The position numbers were made by a program, and so were the translations under genes. Under the pieces are notes generated by a model. It searched no databases. It was not told the origin of the DNA and worked only from the letters and a program-made list of their open reading frames with translations. 64,000 nucleotides of DNA from Shewanella corallii. Lineage in GTDB: Bacteria; Pseudomonadota; Gammaproteobacteria; Enterobacterales; Shewanellaceae. Where the stretch lies: positions 21,243-85,242 of the forward strand of contig NZ_JAKIKT010000014.1 in NCBI RefSeq assembly GCF_023349125.1. Direction: 5' to 3'. Each line of letters begins with the position of its first letter. Positions within the stretch are counted from its first letter, which is position 1. Below, one piece after another: positions 16,907 to 24,822 of the stretch.

Positions 16907-18238
16907 TTGAACGCCGCCACCGCGCAGCTGATTGACAGCTTTCGTCATTCTGCCCCCTATGTAAATGCCCACAGAGGCAAAACTTTTGTGGTGATGTTGG
17001 GAGGAGAAGCCATTGAAACCGGACAATACCGAGCCATCATCAATGATGTTGCGCTGCTGCATAGCCTGGGGATTCGCCTGGTGCTGGTTCACGGTGCCCG
17101 TCCACAGATAGACAGTGAGCTGGCTGAAAGGAGCCTGGAGGCTGGGTTTCATAACGACATCCGGGTAACAGATGAAACTTCCCTCAAGGTTATCAGGCAA
17201 GTGTGTGGCGCACTGCAGTTTGATATTACCGCCCGCCTGTCTATGGGCTTATCCAATACCCCGATGCAGGGAGCCAAAATCAATGTGGTCAGTGGCAATT
17301 TTGTGATTGCTCAGCCCCTGGGAGTGGATGATGGTGTGGACTATTGTCTGTCTGGCCGTGTTCGTCGTATCGATGTGGAAGGTTTGCAAAGCCAGTTGGA
17401 CAAACATTGTATTGTGCTGCTTGGACCTATCGCCGCGTCAGTGACCGGCGAGAGCTTTAACCTGACGGCGGAAGAGGTCGCAACTCAGGTGGCTATTCGG
17501 CTTAAAGCTGACAAGATCATTGGCTTTAGCCAACAGCAGGGGTTGTTGGATGATGAAGGCCAGGTGATCAGTGAAATGATGCCCAATGAAGCCCACGCCT
17601 ATGTTTCTCAGCCACAGCATAATATTTGCGCCTCAGCCCAGGCGTTTATCGGTGCCAGCGTAGAAGCCTGCCGCCGTGGTGTGCCCAGATGTCACCTTAT
17701 CAGCCATCAGGAAGATGGTGCCCTGTTGCAGGAGCTGTTTACCCGGGAGGGAATTGGCACCCAGATAGTCACCGAGAGCGCCGAACGCCTGCGCAGAGCC
17801 AATATTGCGGACATTGGCGGTGTACTGAATCTTATTCGGCCACTGGAAGAGCAGGGCATACTGGTGCGCCGTTCCCGTGAACAGCTGGAGATGGAAATCG
17901 AGCAGTTTATGGTGATCGAACGGGACAGCCTGATTATCGGCTGCGCTGCTTTGTATCCGTTTGAAGAAGATAACGCCGGTGAATTTGCCTGTCTGGTGGT
18001 ACACCCGGACTATCGGGATGCAGACAGAGGCAGCCTGTTGCTGCAGCAGATCATAGGTCAGGCCAGAGCCAGAGGTTATGACAGACTGTTCGCGCTGACG
18101 ACCCGCAGCATTCACTGGTTCCTTGAGCAGGGTTTCAGCATAGTTGAAGTGGACGCTCTGCCGGCGAAAAAGCAGCAGATTTATAACCTGCAACGCCGTT
18201 CAAAAATACTGGCACTGGAGCTGAAAGCGATCGCTTAA
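16907..18238 (+). CDS. argA: N-acetylglutamate synthase
   Basis: Acetyl-CoA:glutamate N-acetyltransferase, first step of arginine biosynthesis. It has 443 residues, equal to E. coli ArgA. An amino-acid-kinase-like regulatory domain (about 1-290, with FVVMLGGEAI and LVLVHGARPQI) is followed by a GNAT acetyltransferase domain (about 295-443, with ACLVVHPDYRDADRGSLLLQ). It uses a TTG start at 16907, 5 nt after a GTGAGGT ribosome site. Feedback inhibition by arginine is typical of the family. Confidence 0.96.
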   Translation: MNAATAQLIDSFRHSAPYVNAHRGKTFVVMLGGEAIETGQYRAIINDVALLHSLGIRLVLVHGARPQIDSELAERSLEAGFHNDIRVTDETSLKVIRQVCGALQFDITARLSMGLSNTPMQGAKINVVSGNFVIAQPLGVDDGVDYCLSGRVRRIDVEGLQSQLDKHCIVLLGPIAASVTGESFNLTAEEVATQVAIRLKADKIIGFSQQQGLLDDEGQVISEMMPNEAHAYVSQPQHNICASAQAFIGASVEACRRGVPRCHLISHQEDGALLQELFTREGIGTQIVTESAERLRRANIADIGGVLNLIRPLEEQGILVRRSREQLEMEIEQFMVIERDSLIIGCAALYPFEEDNAGEFACLVVHPDYRDADRGSLLLQQIIGQARARGYDRLFALTTRSIHWFLEQGFSIVEVDALPAKKQQIYNLQRRSKILALELKAIA

Positions 18239-18303
18239 GTTGACATAATATGTCTTGCGTGCAAGTCTGAGCTTCCGAAGGGGGTAAATGGGGAAGTCCT
18301 GCT

Positions 18304-18813
18304 ATGCATGAACAGACATACGATATTGCGCAACTTAGCAGTACCGGGAATCTGAGTTTCCTGGTACTGCTGTTGATACTGGCTGGCGTGCTGTTGTTGG
18401 TGTGGCGCAAGTCCATGCCGGATGCGGCCAGGAAAGTCTCAGGTACTCTGATGATTGGCGTCATCCTCATGTTCTCCTGGGTGTGGTACAAGGCGCAAAG
18501 CGCCAATATTGCACTGGATATGAAAGAGTTCGAACTGGATGTGCCTTTCTATGGCGTGACCTTGCCGCGTACCGATATTTTATCTGCTGGAATTCGCCAG
18601 TGGGACCGTAATGAAGAGCCGGGCTTAATGCCGGATCTGCGCAGCAACGGTATAGGTATGCCGGGATTTCAGCTGGGTTGGTTCAGACTGAAGGATGGCC
18701 GTAAGGCGCTGGTCGCCGGTGGACAGGGTGATTGGGTGGTGATCCCGACCCGTCAGGACTATCTGATAATGGTGACGACGGATGATGCCGAGCGACTGAT
18801 GAAGGCGCTTTGA
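18304..18813 (+). CDS. small membrane protein with bacterial PH-like domain (bPH_5 type)
   Basis: 169 residues. A short N-terminal segment is followed by two hydrophobic helices (about 17-35 and 48-63). An extracytoplasmic domain carries SNGIGMPGFQLGWFRLKDGR and ends in PTRQDYLIMVTTDDAERLMKAL. That C-terminal pattern matches the bacterial PH-domain family I know as PF10882. GGGGAAG lies about 8 nt before the ATG. The function is unknown. Its TGA is only 3 bp from the edge of the repeat element at 18817, so it may lack its own terminator or use the element's hairpins. Confidence 0.75.
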   Translation: MHEQTYDIAQLSSTGNLSFLVLLLILAGVLLLVWRKSMPDAARKVSGTLMIGVILMFSWVWYKAQSANIALDMKEFELDVPFYGVTLPRTDILSAGIRQWDRNEEPGLMPDLRSNGIGMPGFQLGWFRLKDGRKALVAGGQGDWVVIPTRQDYLIMVTTDDAERLMKAL

Positions 18814-18816
18814 GCC

Positions 18817-19082
18817 AGGGTCTGTTGACCTTTGAAGATGGTTTTTGCAGCACTTTGTCGTTGTTTTATACAAAGCAACGCGATTGATGTGTAGTTGTTC
18901 TACATAAATGAGCGTTAATGCAGTAGAAAGCGACGACAAACGCTGCCCGAAGGGCTCGGCTATCCGCGCTTTACTCTTTGTTGCCAGGTATTTGCTTAGG
19001 CCCACTAGGCGGCACACCTAGCGCCGCGATTAAAGCGCGTCTATCTCGAGCAAAATTCAACCATGAAAGGTCAACAGACCCT
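18817..19082. mobile_element. MITE-like element with 17-bp perfect terminal inverted repeats
   Basis: A 266-bp unit bounded by AGGGTCTGTTGACCTTT (18817-18833) and its exact reverse complement (19066-19082). Weaker similarity extends the ends to about 32 bp. Inside, GCAGCACTTTGTCGTTG (18847-18863) is near-inverse to CGACGACAAACGCTGC (18931-18946), giving nested hairpins. No supported coding sequence lies within. I see no clear target duplication. It is probably a non-autonomous element mobilised in trans, sitting between the PH-domain gene and rarD. Confidence 0.8.
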
Positions 19083-19084
19083 AG

Positions 19085-19123
19085 AATAACAAAGGGAGCC
19101 GATTGGCTCCCTTCTTTGTTATT
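19085..19123 (-). terminator. rarD terminator
   Basis: AATAACAAAGGGAGCC (19085-19100) and GGCTCCC..TTTGTTATT (19105-19123) form a long stem with a small bulge. It overlaps the rarD stop codon at 19119-19121. Confidence 0.75.
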
Positions 19124-20027
19124 GAGTCGCTTTGTTCGATTTGATTTCACGCTTGCGCTTGTAAACCATATCCATGGTAAAGGCGATTAGTGCCAGCCAG
19201 ATAAAGCCGAAAGTAATGCTCTTTTCCATATCGAAAGGCTCGCCATACAGCACCACAGCCAGCATGAACATAATACTTGGGCCAATGTACTGGAAGAAGC
19301 CAAGTACGGTCAGAGGGATGCGGATCGCGGCACCGGCAAAACACAACAGAGGAATGGAGGTAACAATACCGGCTGCTATCAGCAGCAGGTTCATATCCCA
19401 GCTGTTGGTCAGCATGTTGGCGCTGGCGTCCTGAGGCATCAGGATAATGTAGCCAATAGCCAAAGGAACCAGCAGCGCGGTTTCCAGCAGCAGGCCACTC
19501 TGAGCATCAATGTTTACCTTCTTACGCAACAGGGCGTAAAGGCCAAAAGAAACAGCAAGGCCGATGGATACCACAGGTACAGAGCCGAATGAGATCAGCT
19601 GAATTGCGACACCAATGGCGGCCAGCGTGACAGCAAGCCACTGCAGTTTACGCAGGCGCTCGCCCAGAAACACCATGCCCAACATGACGTTAATCAAGGG
19701 GTTAATATAGTAGCCCAGGCTGGCATCCAGCATATGGTCATTGTTAACCGCCCAGATGAACAGCAGCCAGTTACCTGCGATCAACACGGATGTGATGCAA
19801 AGAATGCCGAGCTGTTTGGGGTTCTTCAGAACATCACGGACCTTTTTGAAATTACCAACAAAGGTCATAAGCAGCATCATAAAGACGAAGGACCAAATGA
19901 TGCGGTGCAGCAGAATTTCGGTCGCTGACACCTGTTGCAGCAACTTAAAGTAGAGCGGGGCAAATCCCCAAAGGCTGTATGCGCAAAGGGCCAATGCCAC
20001 CCCTTTGCGGTGTTCAGTATTTTCCAT
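19119..20027 (-). CDS. rarD: RarD family EamA-type transporter
   Basis: 302 residues, about ten predicted membrane helices in two repeated EamA halves. Family segments YSLWGFAPLYFKLL, LGYYINPLINVMLG and FFQYIGPSIMFML are clear. It is a drug/metabolite-transporter-superfamily inner-membrane protein. E. coli RarD was linked to chloramphenicol resistance, but its natural substrate is unknown. The order rarD-yigI-recQ matches E. coli except that pldA is absent here. Confidence 0.9.
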   Translation of the reverse strand: MENTEHRKGVALALCAYSLWGFAPLYFKLLQQVSATEILLHRIIWSFVFMMLLMTFVGNFKKVRDVLKNPKQLGILCITSVLIAGNWLLFIWAVNNDHMLDASLGYYINPLINVMLGMVFLGERLRKLQWLAVTLAAIGVAIQLISFGSVPVVSIGLAVSFGLYALLRKKVNIDAQSGLLLETALLVPLAIGYIILMPQDASANMLTNSWDMNLLLIAAGIVTSIPLLCFAGAAIRIPLTVLGFFQYIGPSIMFMLAVVLYGEPFDMEKSITFGFIWLALIAFTMDMVYKRKREIKSNKATQ

Positions 20028-20127
20028 GGATATCAGATTCGTTCAGACAAGGCCGGCGATTGTAAGGCCTGGCGGTGGAATTGTCAGCAGAAGTGGCGGC
20101 ATGCTGTACAAATTTCACTGTCTTAAG

Positions 20128-20141
20128 CTTGTATATACAAG
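20128..20141. promoter_or_regulatory. perfect palindrome of GntR/HutC type upstream of rarD
   Basis: CTTGTATATACAAG is a perfect 14-bp palindrome 100 bp upstream of the rarD start (minus strand). It matches the operator type known for HutC-like GntR regulators. No hut gene is in the window, so the regulator is unknown. Confidence 0.5.
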
Positions 20142-20164
20142 ACAAGCTTTTATGAGCTAAATGC

Positions 20165-20635
20165 TCAGCCAGTTAAATAGGTGCCTGTTCCAAAAGCAAT
20201 ATGTTGTCCTGATTCGTTATGCAGCTCCATTCTGCAAACTGAGACCTTATTGCCGGAGCGAATCACCTGGCCGGTACCGGTAAACTTTTGTCCACGGCCT
20301 GGACGAAGGTAGTCCACCCGCATATCTATGGTACCCAGGGTTTGTAATCTGGCCCTCAGCTCTTCCTCCTGCCAGTCGTCCCGACCGGCGACCAGCGCAG
20401 CGAATGCTGTCAGTCCACCCACAACATCCAATACCGTTGCCGTCACGCCACCATGCAGGATCTGCTGATGGATATTGCCTATCAATTCAGGCTTCATTTC
20501 TACCGTGACCTCGACACCTTCCAGATCATATCGCTGGATTCTCATTCCCAGCAGGTTATGGAAAGGGATGTGTTGGTCAAATACCTCAGCCACCATTGCC
20601 AGAACTTTCTTTGAGATAGCTTCTGATTGGGACAT
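20165..20635 (-). CDS. yigI: PaaI-like hot-dog thioesterase YigI
   Basis: 156 residues from the ATG at 20635 (MSQSEAISKKVL); a GTG 33 nt upstream has no ribosome site. It has the single hot-dog fold with ILHGGVTATVLDVVGG, where the acidic residue of the active-site helix is expected, and DMRVDYLRPGRG. Length and similarity match E. coli YigI, described as an acyl-CoA thioesterase for medium and long chains. The position between rarD and recQ supports the name. It probably hydrolyses acyl-CoA in the cytoplasm. Confidence 0.85.
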   Translation of the reverse strand: MSQSEAISKKVLAMVAEVFDQHIPFHNLLGMRIQRYDLEGVEVTVEMKPELIGNIHQQILHGGVTATVLDVVGGLTAFAALVAGRDDWQEEELRARLQTLGTIDMRVDYLRPGRGQKFTGTGQVIRSGNKVSVCRMELHNESGQHIAFGTGTYLTG

Positions 20636-20837
20636 ACTTTTCAATCCGTTAAAAAGTGGGGTTATCACTCTATAACTTCGTGTTGCCAGGCTGCAACCCT
20701 ATGACCGGATTGAGCAATTACCATTATCTGAATTTGCCGCTGATAGTGCCTGCATTTTCATCGTCATTGCAGGTAGAATAGGGCGCTTTGGCACCCGTTG
20801 AGGGTGTCTGTTTTCGGGGTTGTTTTTCAGGGTCAGC

Positions 20838-22661
20838 ATGCAAGAAAACACACAAATGTCTCCACAGGATCCCTTCCTGAGCTGTTTGCAACAGGTCTTT
20901 GGATATAGGGAATTTCGCGACGGCCAACAGGATGTGATTGAGCGCAGTTGCCGTGGAGAGGACTGCATGGTGATTATGCCTACAGGCGGAGGTAAGAGCC
21001 TGTGTTACCAGCTTCCCGCGCTGATGCTGCCCGGTTTGACCGTGGTGGTCTCTCCCCTGATATCACTGATGAAGGATCAGGTCGATAGCCTGATCCAAAC
21101 TGGAATTTCCGCCGCGTTCCTGAATTCAACTCTGCCCAGAGAGCAGGCGATGGAGGTTTACCGCCAGTTGCGCATGGGGGAGATCAAGCTCCTTTATGTA
21201 TCGCCTGAAAGACTCATGGGAGGCGATTTTATGGATCGCCTGCACTCATGGAATATCAGCCTGTTTGCCATTGATGAGGCTCATTGCATCAGTCAGTGGG
21301 GCCATGACTTCCGCCCCGAGTACGCGTCCCTGGGCAAGCTTAAGCAGGAATTTCCCCATATCCCTTTAATGGCGCTGACTGCGACGGCAGATGAGGCGAC
21401 CAGAAAAGATATATGCGACCGCTTGAGCATCACGCCTTATACCCTGCTATCCAGTTTTGACCGGCCCAATATTCGCTACACAGTGGCGGAAAAATTGAAT
21501 GCTTCCAACCAGCTGCGTCAGTTTATCGAGTCACAGAAAGGTGCCAGCGGCATTATTTATTGTGGCAGTCGTCGCCGGGTGGATGAAGTGGCTGAGCGCC
21601 TGCGACTGCAGGGTTACAGAGCCGAAGGTTATCACGCGGGCATGACCCAGGATGAACGCGCCAGTGTGCAGGAGCGTTTTATCAATGATCAGCTGGATAT
21701 CGTGGTGGCGACAGTGGCCTTTGGGATGGGGATTAACAAGTCCAATGTGCGCTATGTGGTGCATTATGATATCCCCAAGAGTATCGAGTCCTACTATCAG
21801 GAAACCGGTCGTGCCGGTCGTGATGGGATGGAGGCCGAAGCGTTTATGCTGTTCGACCCGGCGGATATCGGGCGGGTGCGTCATTTGATTGAGCAGCATG
21901 AGCCGGGGCCACAGCAACAGGTGGAGCACCATAAATTAAACTCAATGGCAGCTTTTGCCGAGGCTCAAACCTGTCGCCGTCAGGTATTGCTGCATTACTT
22001 TGATGAGAGTGCCAATCAACCCTGCGGCAACTGCGACATCTGTTTGGATCCGCCCAAGCAGTATGACGGTACTCAGGATGCCCAGAAGGTACTGTCATGT
22101 ATTTACAGGTTGAATCAGGGGTTTGGTATTAATCACTTGATTGAAGTGTTGCGAGGTTCCAAGGCTGCCAATGTGGTGGACAGAGGTCATGACAAGCTGT
22201 CGACCTGGGGGATAGGTAAAGACAAGAGTCATGAGCATTGGCTCAGTGTGACCCGTCAGCTTATTCACCTGGGACTGGCCAGTCAGGATATCACCCGGGG
22301 CTCCCGGGTCAGACTAAACCCATCGGCCAGACCTGTGCTCAAAGGGGAAGTGGCATTGATGTTGGCGGTACCGCGTCTTGCCATTCCGGTCACCACCCGC
22401 CGTCGTAATTCAACCAAGGCACCCATCAACTACGACAGAAAACTGTTCGCCCGACTCAAGGTGCTGCGACGGGCCTTGGCAGAGGAGCATGATGTGCCGC
22501 CGTATCTGGTATTCAATGATGCCTCACTGGCAGAAATGGCATCCATGCTGCCCACCACCGAAGCGGAAATGCTGGCGGTGAACGGCGTGGGAGAGCGCAA
22601 ACTTGAGCGCTTTGGCAATGCCTTCCTGGATGAGATTGAATCTTACCTGACCCGAGGCTAA
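20838..22661 (+). CDS. recQ: ATP-dependent DNA helicase RecQ
   Basis: 3'-to-5' superfamily 2 helicase of the RecF recombination and replication-restart pathways. It has 607 residues (E. coli 609). In order: Walker A PTGGGKSLCYQ, DEAH box IDEAHCISQWGHDFR, motif VI QETGRAGRDG, the zinc site CRRQVLLHYFDE..CGNCDIC, the winged helix, and a C-terminal HRDC domain. The ATG at 20838 is chosen after CAGGGT; a TTG 18 nt upstream and an ATG at 20856 are alternatives. It is convergent with the TPR gene, and the stops overlap by 4 bp. Confidence 0.97.
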   Translation: MQENTQMSPQDPFLSCLQQVFGYREFRDGQQDVIERSCRGEDCMVIMPTGGGKSLCYQLPALMLPGLTVVVSPLISLMKDQVDSLIQTGISAAFLNSTLPREQAMEVYRQLRMGEIKLLYVSPERLMGGDFMDRLHSWNISLFAIDEAHCISQWGHDFRPEYASLGKLKQEFPHIPLMALTATADEATRKDICDRLSITPYTLLSSFDRPNIRYTVAEKLNASNQLRQFIESQKGASGIIYCGSRRRVDEVAERLRLQGYRAEGYHAGMTQDERASVQERFINDQLDIVVATVAFGMGINKSNVRYVVHYDIPKSIESYYQETGRAGRDGMEAEAFMLFDPADIGRVRHLIEQHEPGPQQQVEHHKLNSMAAFAEAQTCRRQVLLHYFDESANQPCGNCDICLDPPKQYDGTQDAQKVLSCIYRLNQGFGINHLIEVLRGSKAANVVDRGHDKLSTWGIGKDKSHEHWLSVTRQLIHLGLASQDITRGSRVRLNPSARPVLKGEVALMLAVPRLAIPVTTRRRNSTKAPINYDRKLFARLKVLRRALAEEHDVPPYLVFNDASLAEMASMLPTTEAEMLAVNGVGERKLERFGNAFLDEIESYLTRG

Positions 22662-24421
22662 CCCCGGGCACCTATCTGGTAAAGTTTGACTTCATTGGAC
22701 TTTTGTCTGGAAACCTGACTCGCCATCGCCCGTTTGACCAGTGAGGTGGAGGTGTCAAACTGCTGCATACTGGCGACACCTATGCTGATAATGGCGTGCT
22801 TGTGCCAGGGCTGTATGCGGCCGATCAGCTGTTCCATCACCTGCTGTGCCCCCGTGTGGGAAGTACCTGGCAAGATCACCATCAAAGACTCGGGAGACAG
22901 GTAAACCAGCTTGTCCTGCTCTCTGAGTTTGGACTTTATCTTCTCCTCCAGAGTCGGAAGATCATCTGCCACTGTTGGGCTTAAGCCAAACAATAAAATG
23001 GTTAACGGATTCTGAGCCCGCTTGGCGTTGTTCATCGCCAGTTCCAGCACCTGATAGTGGATTGGCGCACGACTGCTGATGCTGAAGTCGGTGGTGACTT
23101 TCTGCTTGCGATAAATCAGCAGGTAAAGACAGGTGGCCGGCAGTATCACGCCCAATATGACCAGTACCCACATCCAGCCCAGCGGAATCAGAATAGCCGA
23201 TTCATTAACACTCGTTGGCTCCGCACTTTGCTCCCGGTTCAGCCGTGCCTTGTATTGAACAAACCTGATATCAGCCAATTGCTTGTTGGCTAGTTGCGCT
23301 GCCTGGAAAGCCAATTGCAGATTGTCGTATGCCAGCTGGGCCTCGCCTCTGTTTTCGTAATAATCGCTGAGGGTCAGATAAAGTTGCTGCAGGTAGCCCT
23401 GCTGTCCCATTTGCTGTGCGGTATTGATGGCGGCCAGCGTATAGTCGACAGCTTCTGCAGTGTTACCTTGTTCGAACTTAATGTCGGCCAATAACCTGTT
23501 GGTTTGCATTATGCTCAAACGCTGACGGAATCTGACGAAGGTCGACAGGCTTTGCTGCGCAAGTTCTTCAGCTTTGCTGAAATTGCCTTTCTCCACTTCG
23601 ATGGAGGCTATGATGGCGTAACTGTAGGCTTGCTCCAGTTGAGTGGATAAAGTGGGCAGTAATTGCTTGCCTTCATTCAGCAGATTTTCGCTGGCGCTGT
23701 AGTCACCGGCGTCTCTCAGCATTCTTGCTGCATTCAGCAGCAGGATATGGCGAACCTTACCTTTGGCATCATCCTGCTCCAGCGCCCGATAAGCGTACTG
23801 TACCGCTTGCAGCAGGTCACCGCTGGCATACAAAAGGTTACCCATTGCACTTAATAAGTAGGCTTGTGGAGGCCAGGTCCAGGAGTTTTCCTGGGTGTGG
23901 TACTGCTCGGCAACATCAAGTGCCAGCCTCAGGTCTTCCATCGCAGGAAGATAGTTTTCCTGATCTGTATCCAACTGGCCGCGCATACGCAGGAGATTGG
24001 CAAGCGCCTGTGGCTGTTTGAATTGCTTGGCCTGAGCGATACCGGTTTCCAGTAATGGCATTGCTGATTTGAAATCGCCGGTACTGGCTTGTCCTTCCGC
24101 TTCACAGGCATTGAAGTAGGGAACGGCTTGCTCAAGATCATGCTTTTTTGCGTTAACCCTCCCCAGTGAGGCCAGCTGAATGGCTGCCTGGTATTCGCCT
24201 TGCTGGATCAGAAGCTCGCACTTGAGCATTTGCAGTCTGACAGCATGAATTGGCGGTGATGAGGGGGAGAGCTGATTCTCCAGTTCAGAGATCTGCTGTT
24301 GGGCCAACGAGGGAGACTGATAAACCAGTTGATTGAGCTGATCCATCTTGCTCATGGCCGCATGTGCGCCCATGCCTGTAATACTCAGGATGATCCCGAG
24401 AATGAAGGCGTATAAATCCAT
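22658..24421 (-). CDS. membrane TPR protein with degenerate GGDEF domain
   Basis: 587 residues. An N-terminal signal-like hydrophobic segment (1-22) is followed by about seven TPR-like helical repeats to about residue 400, each with the A-x-x-Y-x-x-A pattern. A transmembrane helix follows at about 410-435, and then a cytoplasmic domain folded like GGDEF (LTILLFGLS, SLMVILPGTSHTGAQQVMEQL, ISIGVAS). The GGDEF active loop is replaced by LSPES, so diguanylate cyclase activity is not expected. It is probably a signal receptor or scaffold with periplasmic TPRs. The target is unknown. Confidence 0.82.
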   Translation of the reverse strand: MDLYAFILGIILSITGMGAHAAMSKMDQLNQLVYQSPSLAQQQISELENQLSPSSPPIHAVRLQMLKCELLIQQGEYQAAIQLASLGRVNAKKHDLEQAVPYFNACEAEGQASTGDFKSAMPLLETGIAQAKQFKQPQALANLLRMRGQLDTDQENYLPAMEDLRLALDVAEQYHTQENSWTWPPQAYLLSAMGNLLYASGDLLQAVQYAYRALEQDDAKGKVRHILLLNAARMLRDAGDYSASENLLNEGKQLLPTLSTQLEQAYSYAIIASIEVEKGNFSKAEELAQQSLSTFVRFRQRLSIMQTNRLLADIKFEQGNTAEAVDYTLAAINTAQQMGQQGYLQQLYLTLSDYYENRGEAQLAYDNLQLAFQAAQLANKQLADIRFVQYKARLNREQSAEPTSVNESAILIPLGWMWVLVILGVILPATCLYLLIYRKQKVTTDFSISSRAPIHYQVLELAMNNAKRAQNPLTILLFGLSPTVADDLPTLEEKIKSKLREQDKLVYLSPESLMVILPGTSHTGAQQVMEQLIGRIQPWHKHAIISIGVASMQQFDTSTSLVKRAMASQVSRQKSNEVKLYQIGARG

Positions 24422-24577
24422 TTAACGCTCCGGGAGAAAGAGGAATGTGCAAATTGCTCCCATCATGGTAACAAGGTTTGCAGAAATTTTGCAGGCTGAG
24501 ATCAATTTTACCTCCACCGGAGAGATCTAATGAATTATCAATGCGACCAAAGTTTCTGCAACTTGAACAAAATTTGG

Positions 24578-24607
24578 TTGACACCTTTTAGCCCAGCGGG
24601 TTAAAAG
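24578..24607 (+). promoter_or_regulatory. leu operon promoter
   Basis: Consensus TTGACA (24578-24583) with an 18-nt spacer to TAAAAG (24602-24607), 45 bp upstream of the leader peptide start. The region 24422-24577 shows nothing else I can support. Confidence 0.6.
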
Positions 24608-24651
24608 TTAATCGTTATCTTAACCGTAAACTGAAAATAGATACTAACTTA

Positions 24652-24720
24652 ATGCATAACTTTTCAACTCAGTTGCTACTAAACCTACTCATTCTGGCAC
24701 CAGAAGCGCGGAAGGTTTAA
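24652..24720 (+). CDS. leuL: leu operon leader peptide
   Basis: A 22-residue frame, MHNFSTQLLLNLLILAPEAR and two more residues, with six leucines at residues 8-10, 12, 13 and 15. It ends with TAA at 24718-24720, just before a terminator. Ribosome stalling at the leucine codons when charged tRNA-Leu is scarce would favour the antiterminator. The composition and position are diagnostic even though the sequence differs from enterobacterial LeuL. Confidence 0.92.
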   Translation: MHNFSTQLLLNLLILAPEARKV

Positions 24721-24782
24721 TCATGGTTAAGTGTTAACACCCAAATTCCATAACCCCGCGCAAATGTCGCGGGGTTTTTTTT
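24706..24782 (+). promoter_or_regulatory. leucine attenuator (antiterminator and terminator)
   Basis: The terminator is AACCCCGCG (24752-24760) / CGCGGGGTT (24768-24776) with a T-run to 24782. GCGCGG at 24706-24711, in the end of leuL, is exactly complementary to CCGCGC at 24756-24761 in the terminator's left arm. This gives a mutually exclusive antiterminator or pause pairing. Confidence 0.85.
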
Positions 24783-24822
24783 GTCTCCTGAGCAGTGGAG
24801 ATACAGGGCAGTGGAGAAGGAT

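Noticed and set aside
18841..19065. Short open frames within the MITE-like element
   Set aside because: They cross the terminal repeats, share no family and have no ribosome sites.
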